DNA of 64,000 nucleotides from Sinotaia quadrata (Eukaryota > Mollusca > Gastropoda > Architaenioglossa > Viviparidae), in assembly GCA_028829895.1 (NCBI GenBank), contig CM054180.1, positions 101,749,135 through 101,813,134 on the forward strand. The letters are read 5' to 3'. Positions within the stretch are counted from its first letter, which is position 1. The number at the start of each line of letters is the position of its first letter. Shown here in pieces: positions 42,946-53,826 of this stretch. Made by a program: the position numbers and the translations under genes. The notes under the pieces were generated by a model. That model was not told the origin of the DNA. It was given only the letters and a program-made list of their open reading frames with translations, and made no database searches.

Positions 42946-43345
42946 TCCGAGAACTATATTCTCGGGTTTACAACACATCCCACTACTAGGATTTAGTGAC
43001 CTCAATATAACCGAGAACTATATTCCCGGGTTTACAACACATCCCACTACTAGGATTTAGTGACCTCAGTATAACCGAGAACTATATTCCCGGGTTTACA
43101 ACACATCCCACTACTAGGATTTAGTGACCTTAGTATAACCGAGAACTATATTCCCGGGTTTAAAATACATCCCACTACTAGGATTTAGTGACCTCAATAT
43201 AACAGAGAACTATATTCCCGGGTTTAAAATACATCCCACTACTAGGATTTAGTGACCTTAGTATAACCGAGAACTATATTCCCGGGTTTAAAATACATCC
43301 CACTACTAGGATTTAGTGACCTCAATATAACAGAGAACTATATTC
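42946..43345. repeat. 64-bp minisatellite, about 6 copies
   Basis: Units contain CGAGAACTATATTCCCGGGT and CATCCCACTACTAGGATTTA. Strongly conserved. The sequence to about 43860 continues as degenerate CTACTACCA-rich simple repeat. Confidence 0.95.
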
Positions 43346-44159
43346 ACCGGCTTACAACATGATCGACTACTACTACCACTATTACGACTTAGATTGTGAA
43401 TATACACGTCAATCTATATTCACAGGCTTACATGACCGACTTTTATTACTATCACAACTACTACCACTTCTACAATTTAGTAGTATGACTATAAATGAGA
43501 AGCTGTATTTGCCGGTTTACGACCCACTACTACTGCCACTACCACTGCCCCGACTTAATGACCTGAATATTTATTTATATTTCTACAGCTTATAACACAA
43601 GAAACTACTACTAAATGCAATAAAATATTATCCGAATTACAACACAAAAACTACTATTAATGCTACCATTACCACAACTACTAAGAGATAGTGGCCTTAA
43701 TGCAATAAAATATTATCCGAATTACAGCACGATCCCTACTTTCCTCCCCCTACTACTACTACCACCATACACCTGCTACTGCCACTACTATTGCTACTGA
43801 TGTGTGACCTAAATAAAACTGAATAATGTTACTACTACTGCTGCTACTACGTGACCAATATATAACTGAATAAATCCATTCCCCGGCTTGAAGCACTGGT
43901 CTTCAACAAACTGTGACGTTTTTATTATGCATGTCGTTATTGGAGGACATATTTAAAAAATGTTTCTACGTCAAATTGCACGCTTTTGTCGTGCCACACA
44001 TTTTGCGCCGACGTATGACCGGATTTCGTCACGTATCCCAGAATGCTCGTAGTTCTAGAACGTGCGCGCGCATATTCAGTGATGCCAATCCTTTTTTAAT
44101 TTCCCTGTAGCTATGCGACTTTGCAGTTTTCTTGAAATAACACAAGGTGGTTTGTAGGT

Positions 44160-44850
44160 TAAAACTCACATTACGTAGAGCGTATTTAAAAACGTAATAC
44201 ATATGTACTGAAGTAAAGAAACGTGTTTTATTGGTAAAACTCTCAAAACATACAATATATTTAATAATGTAATACATTTGTACGGAATTAAAGAAACGTG
44301 TTTTATTGGTAAAACTCTCAAAACATACAATATATTTAATAATGTAATACATTTGTACTGGAGTAAAGAAACGTGTTTTATTGGTAAAACTCTCAATACA
44401 TACAATATATTTAATAACGTAATACATTTGTACTGAAGCAACGAAAAGTGTTTTATAGGTAAAACTCTTAATATCTAGAATGCATATAATAATTTTAATA
44501 CATTTTTATAGAAGTAATAAAAAGTGTTTTAAAGGTAAAACTTCTCAATATCTAGAATGCATATAATAATTTTAATACATTTTTATAGAAGTAATGAAAA
44601 CTTTTATAGGTAAAACCTCTCATTATCTAGAATGCATATAATACTTTTAATACATTTTTATAGAAGTAATGAAAAGTGTTTTATAGGTAAAACCTCTCAA
44701 TATCTAAAAAGCATATAATATTTTTAATACATTTTATAGAAGTAACGAAAAGTATTTTATAGGTAAAACTCTTAATATGTAGAGTACATTGGTACTGAAA
44801 TAATGGAAGGTGTTTTGCGGGTAAAATCCACAAAGGCTGAAGCGCACTTA
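44160..44850. repeat. 75-bp minisatellite
   Basis: Units contain AAAGAAACGTGTTTTATTGG and AATACATTTGTACTG. Four good copies (44190-44440), then about five degenerate ones. The unit is 25 codons, which keeps a minus-strand frame open (44029-44427). Confidence 0.94.
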
Positions 44851-44857
44851 ATAATAG

Positions 44858-45155
44858 TTGATGAGTGTATGACTTGACTTCTGACTAGTACACAGTTGAT
44901 GAGTGTATGACTTGTCTTCTGACTAGTACACAGTTGATGTGTGTATGATTTTTCTTCTGACTAGTACACAGTTGATGTGTGTATGATTTTTCTTCTGACT
45001 AGTACACAGTTGATGTGTGCATGATTTTTCTTCTGACTAGTACACAGTTGATGTGTGCATGATTTTTCTTCTGACTAGTACACGGTTGATGTGTGTATGA
45101 TTTGACTTCTGATAGTACACAGTTGATGTGTGTATGATTTGACTTCTGACTAGCG
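44858..45155. repeat. 38-bp minisatellite
   Basis: About eight units GTTGATGTGTGTATGATTTT plus TCTTCTGACTAGTACACA. Confidence 0.96.
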
Positions 45156-45332
45156 TTCCTCTCTTTGTACCTTTTGCATTCTTTCAATATTTTCCCTTCG
45201 TATCTTCACAGCTTGTTTAAGGGCATAAGTATTTATTTGACTAATGTTTAAAAGTACTAAGAAGAAAAAAATAATTGACAATCTGTCAAAACATTATGGG
45301 ATACAATAAAATAGATAGGTAGGCAGATAGGT

Positions 45333-45342
45333 AGAGAGAGAG

Positions 45343-45375
<33 letters not shown>

Positions 45376-45386
45376 TATATATATAG
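45333..45386. repeat. (GA)n(TA)n microsatellite
   Basis: GAGAGAGAGG-type run followed by a short TATATATA run, about 100 bp before the LTR element. Confidence 0.93.
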
Positions 45387-45479
45387 TGTGGTAGTTTTTT
45401 AATGTGACTATGACTGTTTAGAACAAATGAGTAATTTATATTAATTCCAATTAACATAGATTCATCTTCGCGCAGGCTA

Positions 45480-45484
45480 GAGTC
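45480..45484. other. Target-site duplication, left copy (GAGTC)
   Basis: GAGTC immediately outside the left LTR; the same pentamer lies immediately outside the right LTR at 53822-53826. A 5-bp duplication is usual for Ty3/gypsy-type integrases. Confidence 0.9.
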
Positions 45485-47031
45485 TGTTACGTTTCCAGTA
45501 TTTATTTAAAGACCCTGCTTAGAATAATTAAAAGACTTTAAATATAATTAATTCTTCCTCTCATATTCTACGCAGACTGGTTGCTCAATTTATTATCTGA
45601 CTAATTAAAAGTGCGTCTTGTAGTTCAGACGACAAATTTACAGACTAATAAACTGCGAACTTTTAGCTAGATTTGAAAACAGTTAAATCCCTCTAAATTA
45701 ATATGCACTCGTCATCAATCTTTCTGCTCATCCGCCCCCATTCAAATCTAAGAATTAATCTAATTGGTCTATTGTGCATAGAAATCAACTACTAAGAGGT
45801 ATTAACAAAGAAAATAAGATTTAATAAAGTTTAACAAATTAACAATAAATCGAATGCAACGCGAATAGTCTTCACTCTGTCTTTACGCGCCTATGCCTGA
45901 TTTTTGTCAATCTAAATTGCCAGAAAAGTGTTCCTTTGAGATCTGTACACTTGATTTTGCACTTAGCTCTATTCTTGTATCCTTGGTCTCAACACTCAAT
46001 CATGCCGGTTCGTTCCCTCAGTCCCCCTTTAACGACACACGTGGTGCATAAGGAATGATGTCCCTTTGTTAGTGGCTAGGAACTGGAATTTTTGCAGCAT
46101 GGCCCTCAGAGTGGATTTCGACACGCTTACACCAATAAGCTAATGCAGGTGAGGCATGGTGAAACATGAACCATGAGCCGACCTGTGGATGCAACGTGTT
46201 TGGATATAATTCTCAACCTAACAGGTCCTACCTAGGCATGGCTCAATTAAATGCGCTGAACAAAGAGTTTCGACCTCGCGTCGCTTACAATTAGATTTTA
46301 GAAAAAATATAATCGTCTCACATGTGTTCCATTTAACAGTCATGACGTATGAAGCAATAAAATAGATACAACGTTAAATTAATGTTCATACAAGAGGTAA
46401 TTCAAACCGACAGAGCGCTTCACAATTTACAATTAAAATTACACGCAATAATTGAATTACATGAAGAATTCATATCGAGCGCAGCATTCTGGCTCTTAGT
46501 GAATTAAAACAATATAAATTAAAGTACAGAAATGGAAAAATGGTTACAATAAATTTATATTCCGTAACATATAGGTTTTCAGCTATTTCTTTGAACCATG
46601 CTCAAGTGTATATGGAAATCATATAATACATAGCACAAATACATACTTAAACAATACATAGGCAAATACTATTAAATAAAATGATACCTTTGAGAGAAGT
46701 CGAAGGGTACCTTGATTCTCTATGGCGCCGGCTGCCTCTCACGACCCGAGTAAGCTGATGGAATTAGCTAAAATGTGCTCGAAGTGAGGGAGCGGAAGCG
46801 TGTGGGTACATATATAGAAAGGTATATTGCGTATCACGTGACTGTTCGCAAAGCATGTGGTTGGTTCGAGAACTGGACAATGGTCCTAAAGTTACATAAC
46901 ATCTTGACCTGTTCTAGAAGCACCTAGAAAAAGGAAGCTTTGAACAAAGGGCCAAGGGTTTCAAATATTCGAATTTGAAGTAAACAAGGCAAGTGGGTCA
47001 CGAAGTCGGACAATTTTATCAGACTGTGACA
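45485..47031 (-). repeat. 3' LTR (left in window), 1547 bp
   Basis: On the element strand it starts TGTCACAGTC and ends AAACGTAACA, the usual TG...CA. A TATATA stretch (46809-46816) and an AATAAA (45501-45506, 16 nt from the LTR end) are candidate promoter and polyadenylation signals. The single difference from the other LTR that I found is T at 46785 versus G at 53575. Confidence 0.95.
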
Positions 47032-47044
47032 CCCCCTTGCTTTT
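47032..47044 (-). promoter_or_regulatory. Polypurine tract
   Basis: AAAAGCAAGGGGG on the element strand, directly next to the 3' LTR. It primes plus-strand DNA synthesis in LTR elements. Confidence 0.85.
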
Positions 47045-47254
47045 GAGGCGTTTATCTTGCCAAAGATAAAATGCCTCCTACAAATTATGTATGATAAAAT
47101 GTAGAAGTCCACAATGAAGAAAAATTTACACAAAAAAAATTTCGACATTCCTAGAAATAAAGTGTGCAACTATATTTCATATTTACAGGAAGGAATCCGT
47201 AGGGTTCAGTTAATTGATTAAACAACATTCTATCAGTACCGGCACTTGATGGCA

Positions 47255-50200
47255 TCAAGCACGACTCATGTAATCTGCGCCAACATTCAAAGACCCTTTG
47301 ATGTAATGAATATTTGCGTCATACTGTGTCAGAAACAAAGACCAACGCATTAAACGGCTGTTCGTAAATTGCGCCTGTCCGAGAAAGGCCAACGGCTGGT
47401 GATCGCACTCAATGACAAAGGTTTTTCCGTACAAATAGTTTTCGAACTTTTTTATGGCCCAAACTATTGCAAGACATTCCTTTTCACTGGTGGAATATTT
47501 CTGTTCAGTAGTTGTGAGTTTACGGCTTGCATATGCAACTGGGTGTTTGGTGTCATTGTGTTCTTGTAATAACACTGCTCCTAATCCTGTGTTGCTAGCA
47601 TCAGTCCTTAACAAGAATGGTTTTGTCAGATCTGGCAGTTTAACAACTAAATCTGAAGTCAGTCTAGATTTCAGTGTGTCAAAAGCGTTTTGGCATGCAT
47701 CAGTCCACACTACTTTTGTAGGCATATTCTTACGTGTCAAGTCAGTCAGAGGACATGCAATGGCACTAAAATCAGGTACGAATTTTCTGTAGTAGTTAGC
47801 AAGACCAAGAAAACTTCTAACTTGTGTTTTTGTTAGCGGTTGTGAAGTGTCCTTAAGTTGTGCTATCTTAGCTTCACTTGGCGACATAGTTCCATGACTC
47901 AACTTGTGTCCCAAGAAGTCTAAGGAGAATTGTGCTATTTCACACTTCGTAGGGCGGGCAGTGAGGTTGGCTTGCTTTAATCTGGCTAGCACATCTCGTA
48001 AGAGTGTTAAGTGCTCCTCCCATGTCTGGGTGCCTAGAATTAAATCATCCATGAAGTTCTCAACTCCACGTCCGTACAGTGGTTCTAACAATGACCGCAT
48101 CATTTTAGAAAAAATGCTTGGAGCGTTTGAAACTCCGAAAGGCATAACTTTCCATGTGTAGTTTCCTACTGGTGTAGTGAAAGCTAGTATGTGTCGATCA
48201 GTGTCCTTGACCTTGATTTGCCAAAAACCGCGTGACAAATCTATTTTGGTATAGTAATGAGCGTTAGCTAGCTTAGTGAAGATGAGATCCGGATCAGGAA
48301 GAGGTTCGGCACAAAACTCTGTCACTTGATTGAGTTTGCGGTAGTCTACGCAAAAACGGAACGAGTTATCACGTTTTTTAATCAACACGATGGGTGATCC
48401 GTAGGCACTGTCAGTCTTCTCTATGACCCCTAGATCTAGCATAGTCTTAATCTCACGTCTAACGTCATCTATCTTAGCGTGTGGCAACGGATACGGCTTC
48501 AAACGTATCGGTTTGTTGTCAGTCAGCTTCAGTGAAAATTCTATTAAGTCTGTCAACCCTGGTTTGTCTGTCAGAGTAGATGAGAACTCATTAAGCAATT
48601 CATTCACTTCTTTTTTCTGTCTTTCTGTCAAGGCTTCATTTACCCTAACGTCTTTGACAGTTTCGTCCGTCTGTAGAGGACAGTTTGGTAAAGTACCAGT
48701 GACGCAATCAGTATCCCCCTCGTCTTCTGTAACTATCGTCGCTACGACAAAATCAGCTTGAGTGGTTTGATCCTCACGGCTTATGTACTTTTTGAGTAGG
48801 TTAACATGAAAGATTTTCTCTCTCTTTCCTGTCTGCACCTTATAGTTCAGTCCCCCTAGCTTGGCGGTAACTACAAAGGGCCCCTTCCATTTCATCTGAA
48901 GTTTGTTATGTGCTTCAGGAAGCAACAGTAACACTTTGTCATTAACTTCAAATTCTCTAGGTTTGGTGTGCTTATTGTAATATTCTGCCTGTCTAGACTG
49001 AGCTATCGTCAAGTTTTCCCGTGCTATCTTGCCTATAGTTTCAAGACGGTTTCTTAAGTCAGTGACGTATGTATAAGTTGTCTTAACTTCGTCATCTGTC
49101 TTTTCATCAGTCCAAAGTGCCTTCAAAATCATCATCGGTCCGCGTACAGTACGTCCGTAAAGTAGCTCAAATGGTGAAAACCCGGTGGAAGATTGTGGCA
49201 CCTCCCTATATGCAAATAGTAGGGCAGGGATGTATCTGTCCCAGTCTTTCGGTTTATCTGTGGCGAGCTTTTTAAGTGCTGTTTTTAATGTCCCATTGTA
49301 TTTTTCAATCAGACCATTTGCCTGGGGGTGGTATGGTGTGCAAGTAAGATGTTTGATGGAAAGTAAACGATTTACTTCCTTCATTACGTTGCCTATGAAT
49401 TGACTCCCCTGATCCGTCAAAATTTCAGTAGGAATTCCAACACGACTCCAAAGACCGAAAAGGGCTTCGGCGACAGTTTCAGTATCAATATTTTTCAATG
49501 GTACTGCGTCGGCGAATCTTGTTGCGTAATCAATAGTGGTCAGCACGTATCGATTACCTCTCGTTGATGTGGGTATTATAGGCCCAATCAAATCCAATGC
49601 TACGCGCTTGTAGGGTTCACTGATCAGTTCAGGCTCTCCTAACGGTGCGGGTCTGATTGAATTTTTAGACTGTGTTCTCTGGCATGTGTCGCAACTTAAC
49701 ACGAATCTACGGATATCGGCAGTGATGTCCGGCCAATAAAACTCACTTGTAATACGACTAGTTGTTTTTTGTACACCCATGTGTGCACCAAAAAGACTCT
49801 CATGACCTAATCGTAATACGTCATTTCGTTTGGTTTGTGGAACGACTAATTGTTTCCGAAATTCGTCTCCCACTTTCGAATAGCGGTACAATAAACCCTT
49901 TTTCAGAATAATGCACGCTTTCTTATTCGAATCGTCAGTGTTGACGTCACTAACAAGTACAGCTTGTCTGCGTAACTTGTCTAGTGTTTCGTCCTCAGCT
50001 TGTAATATTTTAATCTCGCTAACTGTTGCTTTATCTACGGCTGGTGCGGCAGACATCGGTGCAGTTACAGATTTGTCTTTACTACTCGCTGCTCTGGTTA
50101 CAGCGTTAACCAGTGGTGGTTCAGTTGAAGTTTGTTTTTTGCACGGCAAAACATACTTGCAACCAAGGATCACGTCATGCGGTGAGTTTTCCATAACTGC

Positions 50201-51655
50201 CGCTTTGACTGTTCCTTCTACAAAGTCTGAAACAATCGAGACTTCAGCTACTGGTAAAATGTCTTGTTCGCCGTTTGCAAAGGTGACAGAGATTGTCTCC
50301 CCTGTGTAGTCGGTACGGTTAACTAATGATGCATTTACAATAGCGTCTAGCTCACACCCTGTATCAAGCAAAGCGATTGTATCGTGACCGTTTGCCTGTA
50401 CTGGTGTTCGATTCGACTTTTCTGTTTTAGGTGTATGACTTTCTACTGCGTAAACTTTAGCTGTTTTCTTTTCAGGACATGTTCGTGAAAAATGGCCACT
50501 ATCACCACAAGTGTAACATGCAAGATTCTTTTTATCTTTCTGTTTGTCGGACTTGTTTTTAGTGTCGGGTTTAGATGTTTTATCATCACGCTCATTAGGT
50601 GCCTTCCCGTCATTTTTCTTATCCTTTCGAGTCTGCGGTTCGTTCGGTCGAGACTTGTTGTTCGCGTGTGCGTTCGAGAATTGAGAATGTGCGTCATCAA
50701 AGCGATCGGCGGCGTTGCCTATCTCCTCTAGCGTAGATTTTTCCCTTATTGCTAAGTGAATCAGTAGATCGGATTTGTATGACCCGAGAATATGGTCTTT
50801 TACCATTTCATCCCTAAGACCTGCGTACGTCTGTGGAGTTTCGGCTAGATCTATCCATCTTTGGAACAAGTCAGCTACGCGTCGTATGTACTGTGCGTGC
50901 GTCTCTGAACTGGCTTTAGTGGCCTGTTTAAACTTACGTCGGTATGTATCTGCTGTGAGTTTGTAACGTTTCAATAATGCGGCCTTGACTGTGTCGTAAT
51001 TATCTGACTCAGAATCGCTAAGCTTATTGAACTCGTTTTTCGCACTGCCCTGCAATAACCCCGATAAATTTATCGCCCAATGTTCCGCTGGAATGTTTGT
51101 TGCTCTGGCTAACTTTTCAAACGTTTTTAAATACGCGTCTATTTGATCTTTGTTCTCATCAAATGGGACCATATTTATCTTTGGAATGATATTTTCAATT
51201 CTACTGTGATTATTTCCATTGCTAGAACGCGAATCACCACTGCTTCTGCGGTCACGGTTTGGATTGGTAACTTCTAGTTTCTTCACTTCCCATTCTAACC
51301 GTTTTATTTCCGCGTCTGCTGCGATGCGTTTAGCTTCTGTGTCCGCTGCGATACGTTTTGTTTCGATGTCGGCTAATCTTTCAGCTTCTAACCTTTTAGC
51401 TTCTGCGTCAGCTGCGATGCGTTTAGCTTCAGTTTCGGCTAGTTTTTCAGCTTCTAACTTCTTCAGTTCGCGATTAGCAATACGTTCTTCTCTTTCTATC
51501 TCTTGCCTTTCTTTGTCCGCTTTTTCTACTCTCTCCTTTTCTGCTTTTTCCGCTTTCTCTAGCTCAGTTTTGATGTAGCTAGTCAGTTCGTCACCCTGGT
51601 ATCCTATCATGATACCGGCTTCTTTCAGGTCTTCGATAACCTGTTTGCGATCCAT
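47255..51655 (-). CDS. gag-pol: Gag-Pol polyprotein of the Gmr1-like retrotransposon, 1466 aa
   Basis: A single frame without stop or frameshift. Order of parts: Glu/Lys/Ala-rich coiled coil (about 30-130); Gag capsid-like region (about 155-320); CCHC zinc knuckle C380, C383, H388, C393; aspartic protease with LLDTGCE (D431); integrase zinc finger H618, H625, C655, C658; integrase core D688, D748, E784 (DD35E spacing); GPF/Y-type domain (about 905-960, WKGPFVV); reverse transcriptase (about 1040-1230) with D1139 and FMDD (1201-1204); RNase H with D1352, E1393, D1418 and D1461, ending at the stop. All key catalytic residues are present. Integrase before RT is the distinguishing feature. Gag and Pol are fused in one frame, so the ratio of Gag to Pol cannot be set by frameshifting between two frames. 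Confidence 0.97.
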   Translation of the reverse strand: MDRKQVIEDLKEAGIMIGYQGDELTSYIKTELEKAEKAEKERVEKADKERQEIEREERIANRELKKLEAEKLAETEAKRIAADAEAKRLEAERLADIETKRIAADTEAKRIAADAEIKRLEWEVKKLEVTNPNRDRRSSGDSRSSNGNNHSRIENIIPKINMVPFDENKDQIDAYLKTFEKLARATNIPAEHWAINLSGLLQGSAKNEFNKLSDSESDNYDTVKAALLKRYKLTADTYRRKFKQATKASSETHAQYIRRVADLFQRWIDLAETPQTYAGLRDEMVKDHILGSYKSDLLIHLAIREKSTLEEIGNAADRFDDAHSQFSNAHANNKSRPNEPQTRKDKKNDGKAPNERDDKTSKPDTKNKSDKQKDKKNLACYTCGDSGHFSRTCPEKKTAKVYAVESHTPKTEKSNRTPVQANGHDTIALLDTGCELDAIVNASLVNRTDYTGETISVTFANGEQDILPVAEVSIVSDFVEGTVKAAVMENSPHDVILGCKYVLPCKKQTSTEPPLVNAVTRAASSKDKSVTAPMSAAPAVDKATVSEIKILQAEDETLDKLRRQAVLVSDVNTDDSNKKACIILKKGLLYRYSKVGDEFRKQLVVPQTKRNDVLRLGHESLFGAHMGVQKTTSRITSEFYWPDITADIRRFVLSCDTCQRTQSKNSIRPAPLGEPELISEPYKRVALDLIGPIIPTSTRGNRYVLTTIDYATRFADAVPLKNIDTETVAEALFGLWSRVGIPTEILTDQGSQFIGNVMKEVNRLLSIKHLTCTPYHPQANGLIEKYNGTLKTALKKLATDKPKDWDRYIPALLFAYREVPQSSTGFSPFELLYGRTVRGPMMILKALWTDEKTDDEVKTTYTYVTDLRNRLETIGKIARENLTIAQSRQAEYYNKHTKPREFEVNDKVLLLLPEAHNKLQMKWKGPFVVTAKLGGLNYKVQTGKREKIFHVNLLKKYISREDQTTQADFVVATIVTEDEGDTDCVTGTLPNCPLQTDETVKDVRVNEALTERQKKEVNELLNEFSSTLTDKPGLTDLIEFSLKLTDNKPIRLKPYPLPHAKIDDVRREIKTMLDLGVIEKTDSAYGSPIVLIKKRDNSFRFCVDYRKLNQVTEFCAEPLPDPDLIFTKLANAHYYTKIDLSRGFWQIKVKDTDRHILAFTTPVGNYTWKVMPFGVSNAPSIFSKMMRSLLEPLYGRGVENFMDDLILGTQTWEEHLTLLRDVLARLKQANLTARPTKCEIAQFSLDFLGHKLSHGTMSPSEAKIAQLKDTSQPLTKTQVRSFLGLANYYRKFVPDFSAIACPLTDLTRKNMPTKVVWTDACQNAFDTLKSRLTSDLVVKLPDLTKPFLLRTDASNTGLGAVLLQEHNDTKHPVAYASRKLTTTEQKYSTSEKECLAIVWAIKKFENYLYGKTFVIECDHQPLAFLGQAQFTNSRLMRWSLFLTQYDANIHYIKGSLNVGADYMSRA

Positions 51656-52254
51656 TTTACTGTCTTAGCGCGCTGGCTACAATAACAATGTATCTCGTGA
51701 ATTGTGTGTTTTAACCGTCGGCGATAACTCCGCTTATCCCGAAAATAACTTTTAGGCTACAACCTTACAAAAATTATTTAATTTACTCAGAACACCTTCC
51801 GAAATAAATTACGCGTTAACTCTTTACACGTTTCACCTGCTTGTCACAGTGTCCGCTGTTCCAAGACTTCCGTAATGTCACGGCTCCTACCATACAACAT
51901 TACACATTATATCTAGCACCCTAAATATAATAGTCCGAAGTCTGTTACTACCGATAACTCTCCTAGCTGGCGGTATAACCTTCGACTCCTCACAATGAAG
52001 TACTCAGTAACACAATACTAAATAAATCATTCAATAGCTAACATGACATATTTAACTACGCTTAAATATATCAACATTAACTAACATGCACGCTACTCTG
52101 CAAAAGAATACATGCACATGTCACAACAAAAGCAAAGAAAATCAGTGATACAAAAATCAAAAGAACAATTGGCAAGTCTGTTCGTTCGTTCGTTTCTAGG
52201 TTATGATGCGCCCTATATATAAAAATGTTACAATTTACAATTTAATACATATCA
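51656..52254 (-). other. Retrotransposon 5' leader
   Basis: About 600 bp between the primer site and the Gag-Pol ATG, with no reading frame of note. It presumably holds the packaging region. Sequence is unremarkable. Confidence 0.7.
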
Positions 52255-52272
52255 ATCCCGGACGAGCCCCCA
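52255..52272 (-). other. Primer binding site, tRNA-Pro type
   Basis: TGGGGGCTCGTCCGGGAT on the element strand, 2 nt inside the 5' LTR. This 18-mer matches the 3' end complement of tRNA-Pro, the primer site known from murine leukaemia virus. It fixes the element's orientation. Confidence 0.93.
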
Positions 52273-52274
52273 CT

Positions 52275-53821
52275 TGTTACGTTTCCAGTATTTATTTAAA
52301 GACCCTGCTTAGAATAATTAAAAGACTTTAAATATAATTAATTCTTCCTCTCATATTCTACGCAGACTGGTTGCTCAATTTATTATCTGACTAATTAAAA
52401 GTGCGTCTTGTAGTTCAGACGACAAATTTACAGACTAATAAACTGCGAACTTTTAGCTAGATTTGAAAACAGTTAAATCCCTCTAAATTAATATGCACTC
52501 GTCATCAATCTTTCTGCTCATCCGCCCCCATTCAAATCTAAGAATTAATCTAATTGGTCTATTGTGCATAGAAATCAACTACTAAGAGGTATTAACAAAG
52601 AAAATAAGATTTAATAAAGTTTAACAAATTAACAATAAATCGAATGCAACGCGAATAGTCTTCACTCTGTCTTTACGCGCCTATGCCTGATTTTTGTCAA
52701 TCTAAATTGCCAGAAAAGTGTTCCTTTGAGATCTGTACACTTGATTTTGCACTTAGCTCTATTCTTGTATCCTTGGTCTCAACACTCAATCATGCCGGTT
52801 CGTTCCCTCAGTCCCCCTTTAACGACACACGTGGTGCATAAGGAATGATGTCCCTTTGTTAGTGGCTAGGAACTGGAATTTTTGCAGCATGGCCCTCAGA
52901 GTGGATTTCGACACGCTTACACCAATAAGCTAATGCAGGTGAGGCATGGTGAAACATGAACCATGAGCCGACCTGTGGATGCAACGTGTTTGGATATAAT
53001 TCTCAACCTAACAGGTCCTACCTAGGCATGGCTCAATTAAATGCGCTGAACAAAGAGTTTCGACCTCGCGTCGCTTACAATTAGATTTTAGAAAAAATAT
53101 AATCGTCTCACATGTGTTCCATTTAACAGTCATGACGTATGAAGCAATAAAATAGATACAACGTTAAATTAATGTTCATACAAGAGGTAATTCAAACCGA
53201 CAGAGCGCTTCACAATTTACAATTAAAATTACACGCAATAATTGAATTACATGAAGAATTCATATCGAGCGCAGCATTCTGGCTCTTAGTGAATTAAAAC
53301 AATATAAATTAAAGTACAGAAATGGAAAAATGGTTACAATAAATTTATATTCCGTAACATATAGGTTTTCAGCTATTTCTTTGAACCATGCTCAAGTGTA
53401 TATGGAAATCATATAATACATAGCACAAATACATACTTAAACAATACATAGGCAAATACTATTAAATAAAATGATACCTTTGAGAGAAGTCGAAGGGTAC
53501 CTTGATTCTCTATGGCGCCGGCTGCCTCTCACGACCCGAGTAAGCTGATGGAATTAGCTAAAATGTGCTCGAAGGGAGGGAGCGGAAGCGTGTGGGTACA
53601 TATATAGAAAGGTATATTGCGTATCACGTGACTGTTCGCAAAGCATGTGGTTGGTTCGAGAACTGGACAATGGTCCTAAAGTTACATAACATCTTGACCT
53701 GTTCTAGAAGCACCTAGAAAAAGGAAGCTTTGAACAAAGGGCCAAGGGTTTCAAATATTCGAATTTGAAGTAAACAAGGCAAGTGGGTCACGAAGTCGGA
53801 CAATTTTATCAGACTGTGACA
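52275..53821 (-). repeat. 5' LTR (right in window), 1547 bp
   Basis: Same length as the left LTR at a constant offset of 6790 bp. Candidate TATA-like element at 53599-53606 and AATAAA at 52291-52296, both on the element strand. Confidence 0.95.
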
Positions 53822-53826
53822 GAGTC
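53822..53826. other. Target-site duplication, right copy (GAGTC)
   Basis: Matches 45480-45484 exactly. Confidence 0.9.

Larger units (their letters stand above)
45485..53821 (-). mobile_element. Complete Gmr1-like (Ty3/gypsy-type) LTR retrotransposon, 8337 bp
   Basis: Two 1547-bp LTRs in direct orientation, a 5-bp target duplication, a tRNA-Pro primer site, a polypurine tract and one intact Gag-Pol frame, all on the minus strand. The Pol order protease-integrase-RT-RNase H differs from normal Ty3/gypsy and matches the Gmr1 group, whose enzymes are gypsy-like but arranged as in copia. No envelope-like frame was seen. Near-identical LTRs and an unbroken frame indicate a very recent insertion that may still be mobile. 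Confidence 0.95.

Noticed and set aside
44029..44441. 132-codon minus-strand frame with 25-residue repeats
   Set aside because: Caused by a 75-bp minisatellite whose period is divisible by three. No signal peptide or domain.
50443..50731. Frames within the Gag zinc-knuckle region on both strands
   Set aside because: Shadows of the intact Gag-Pol frame.
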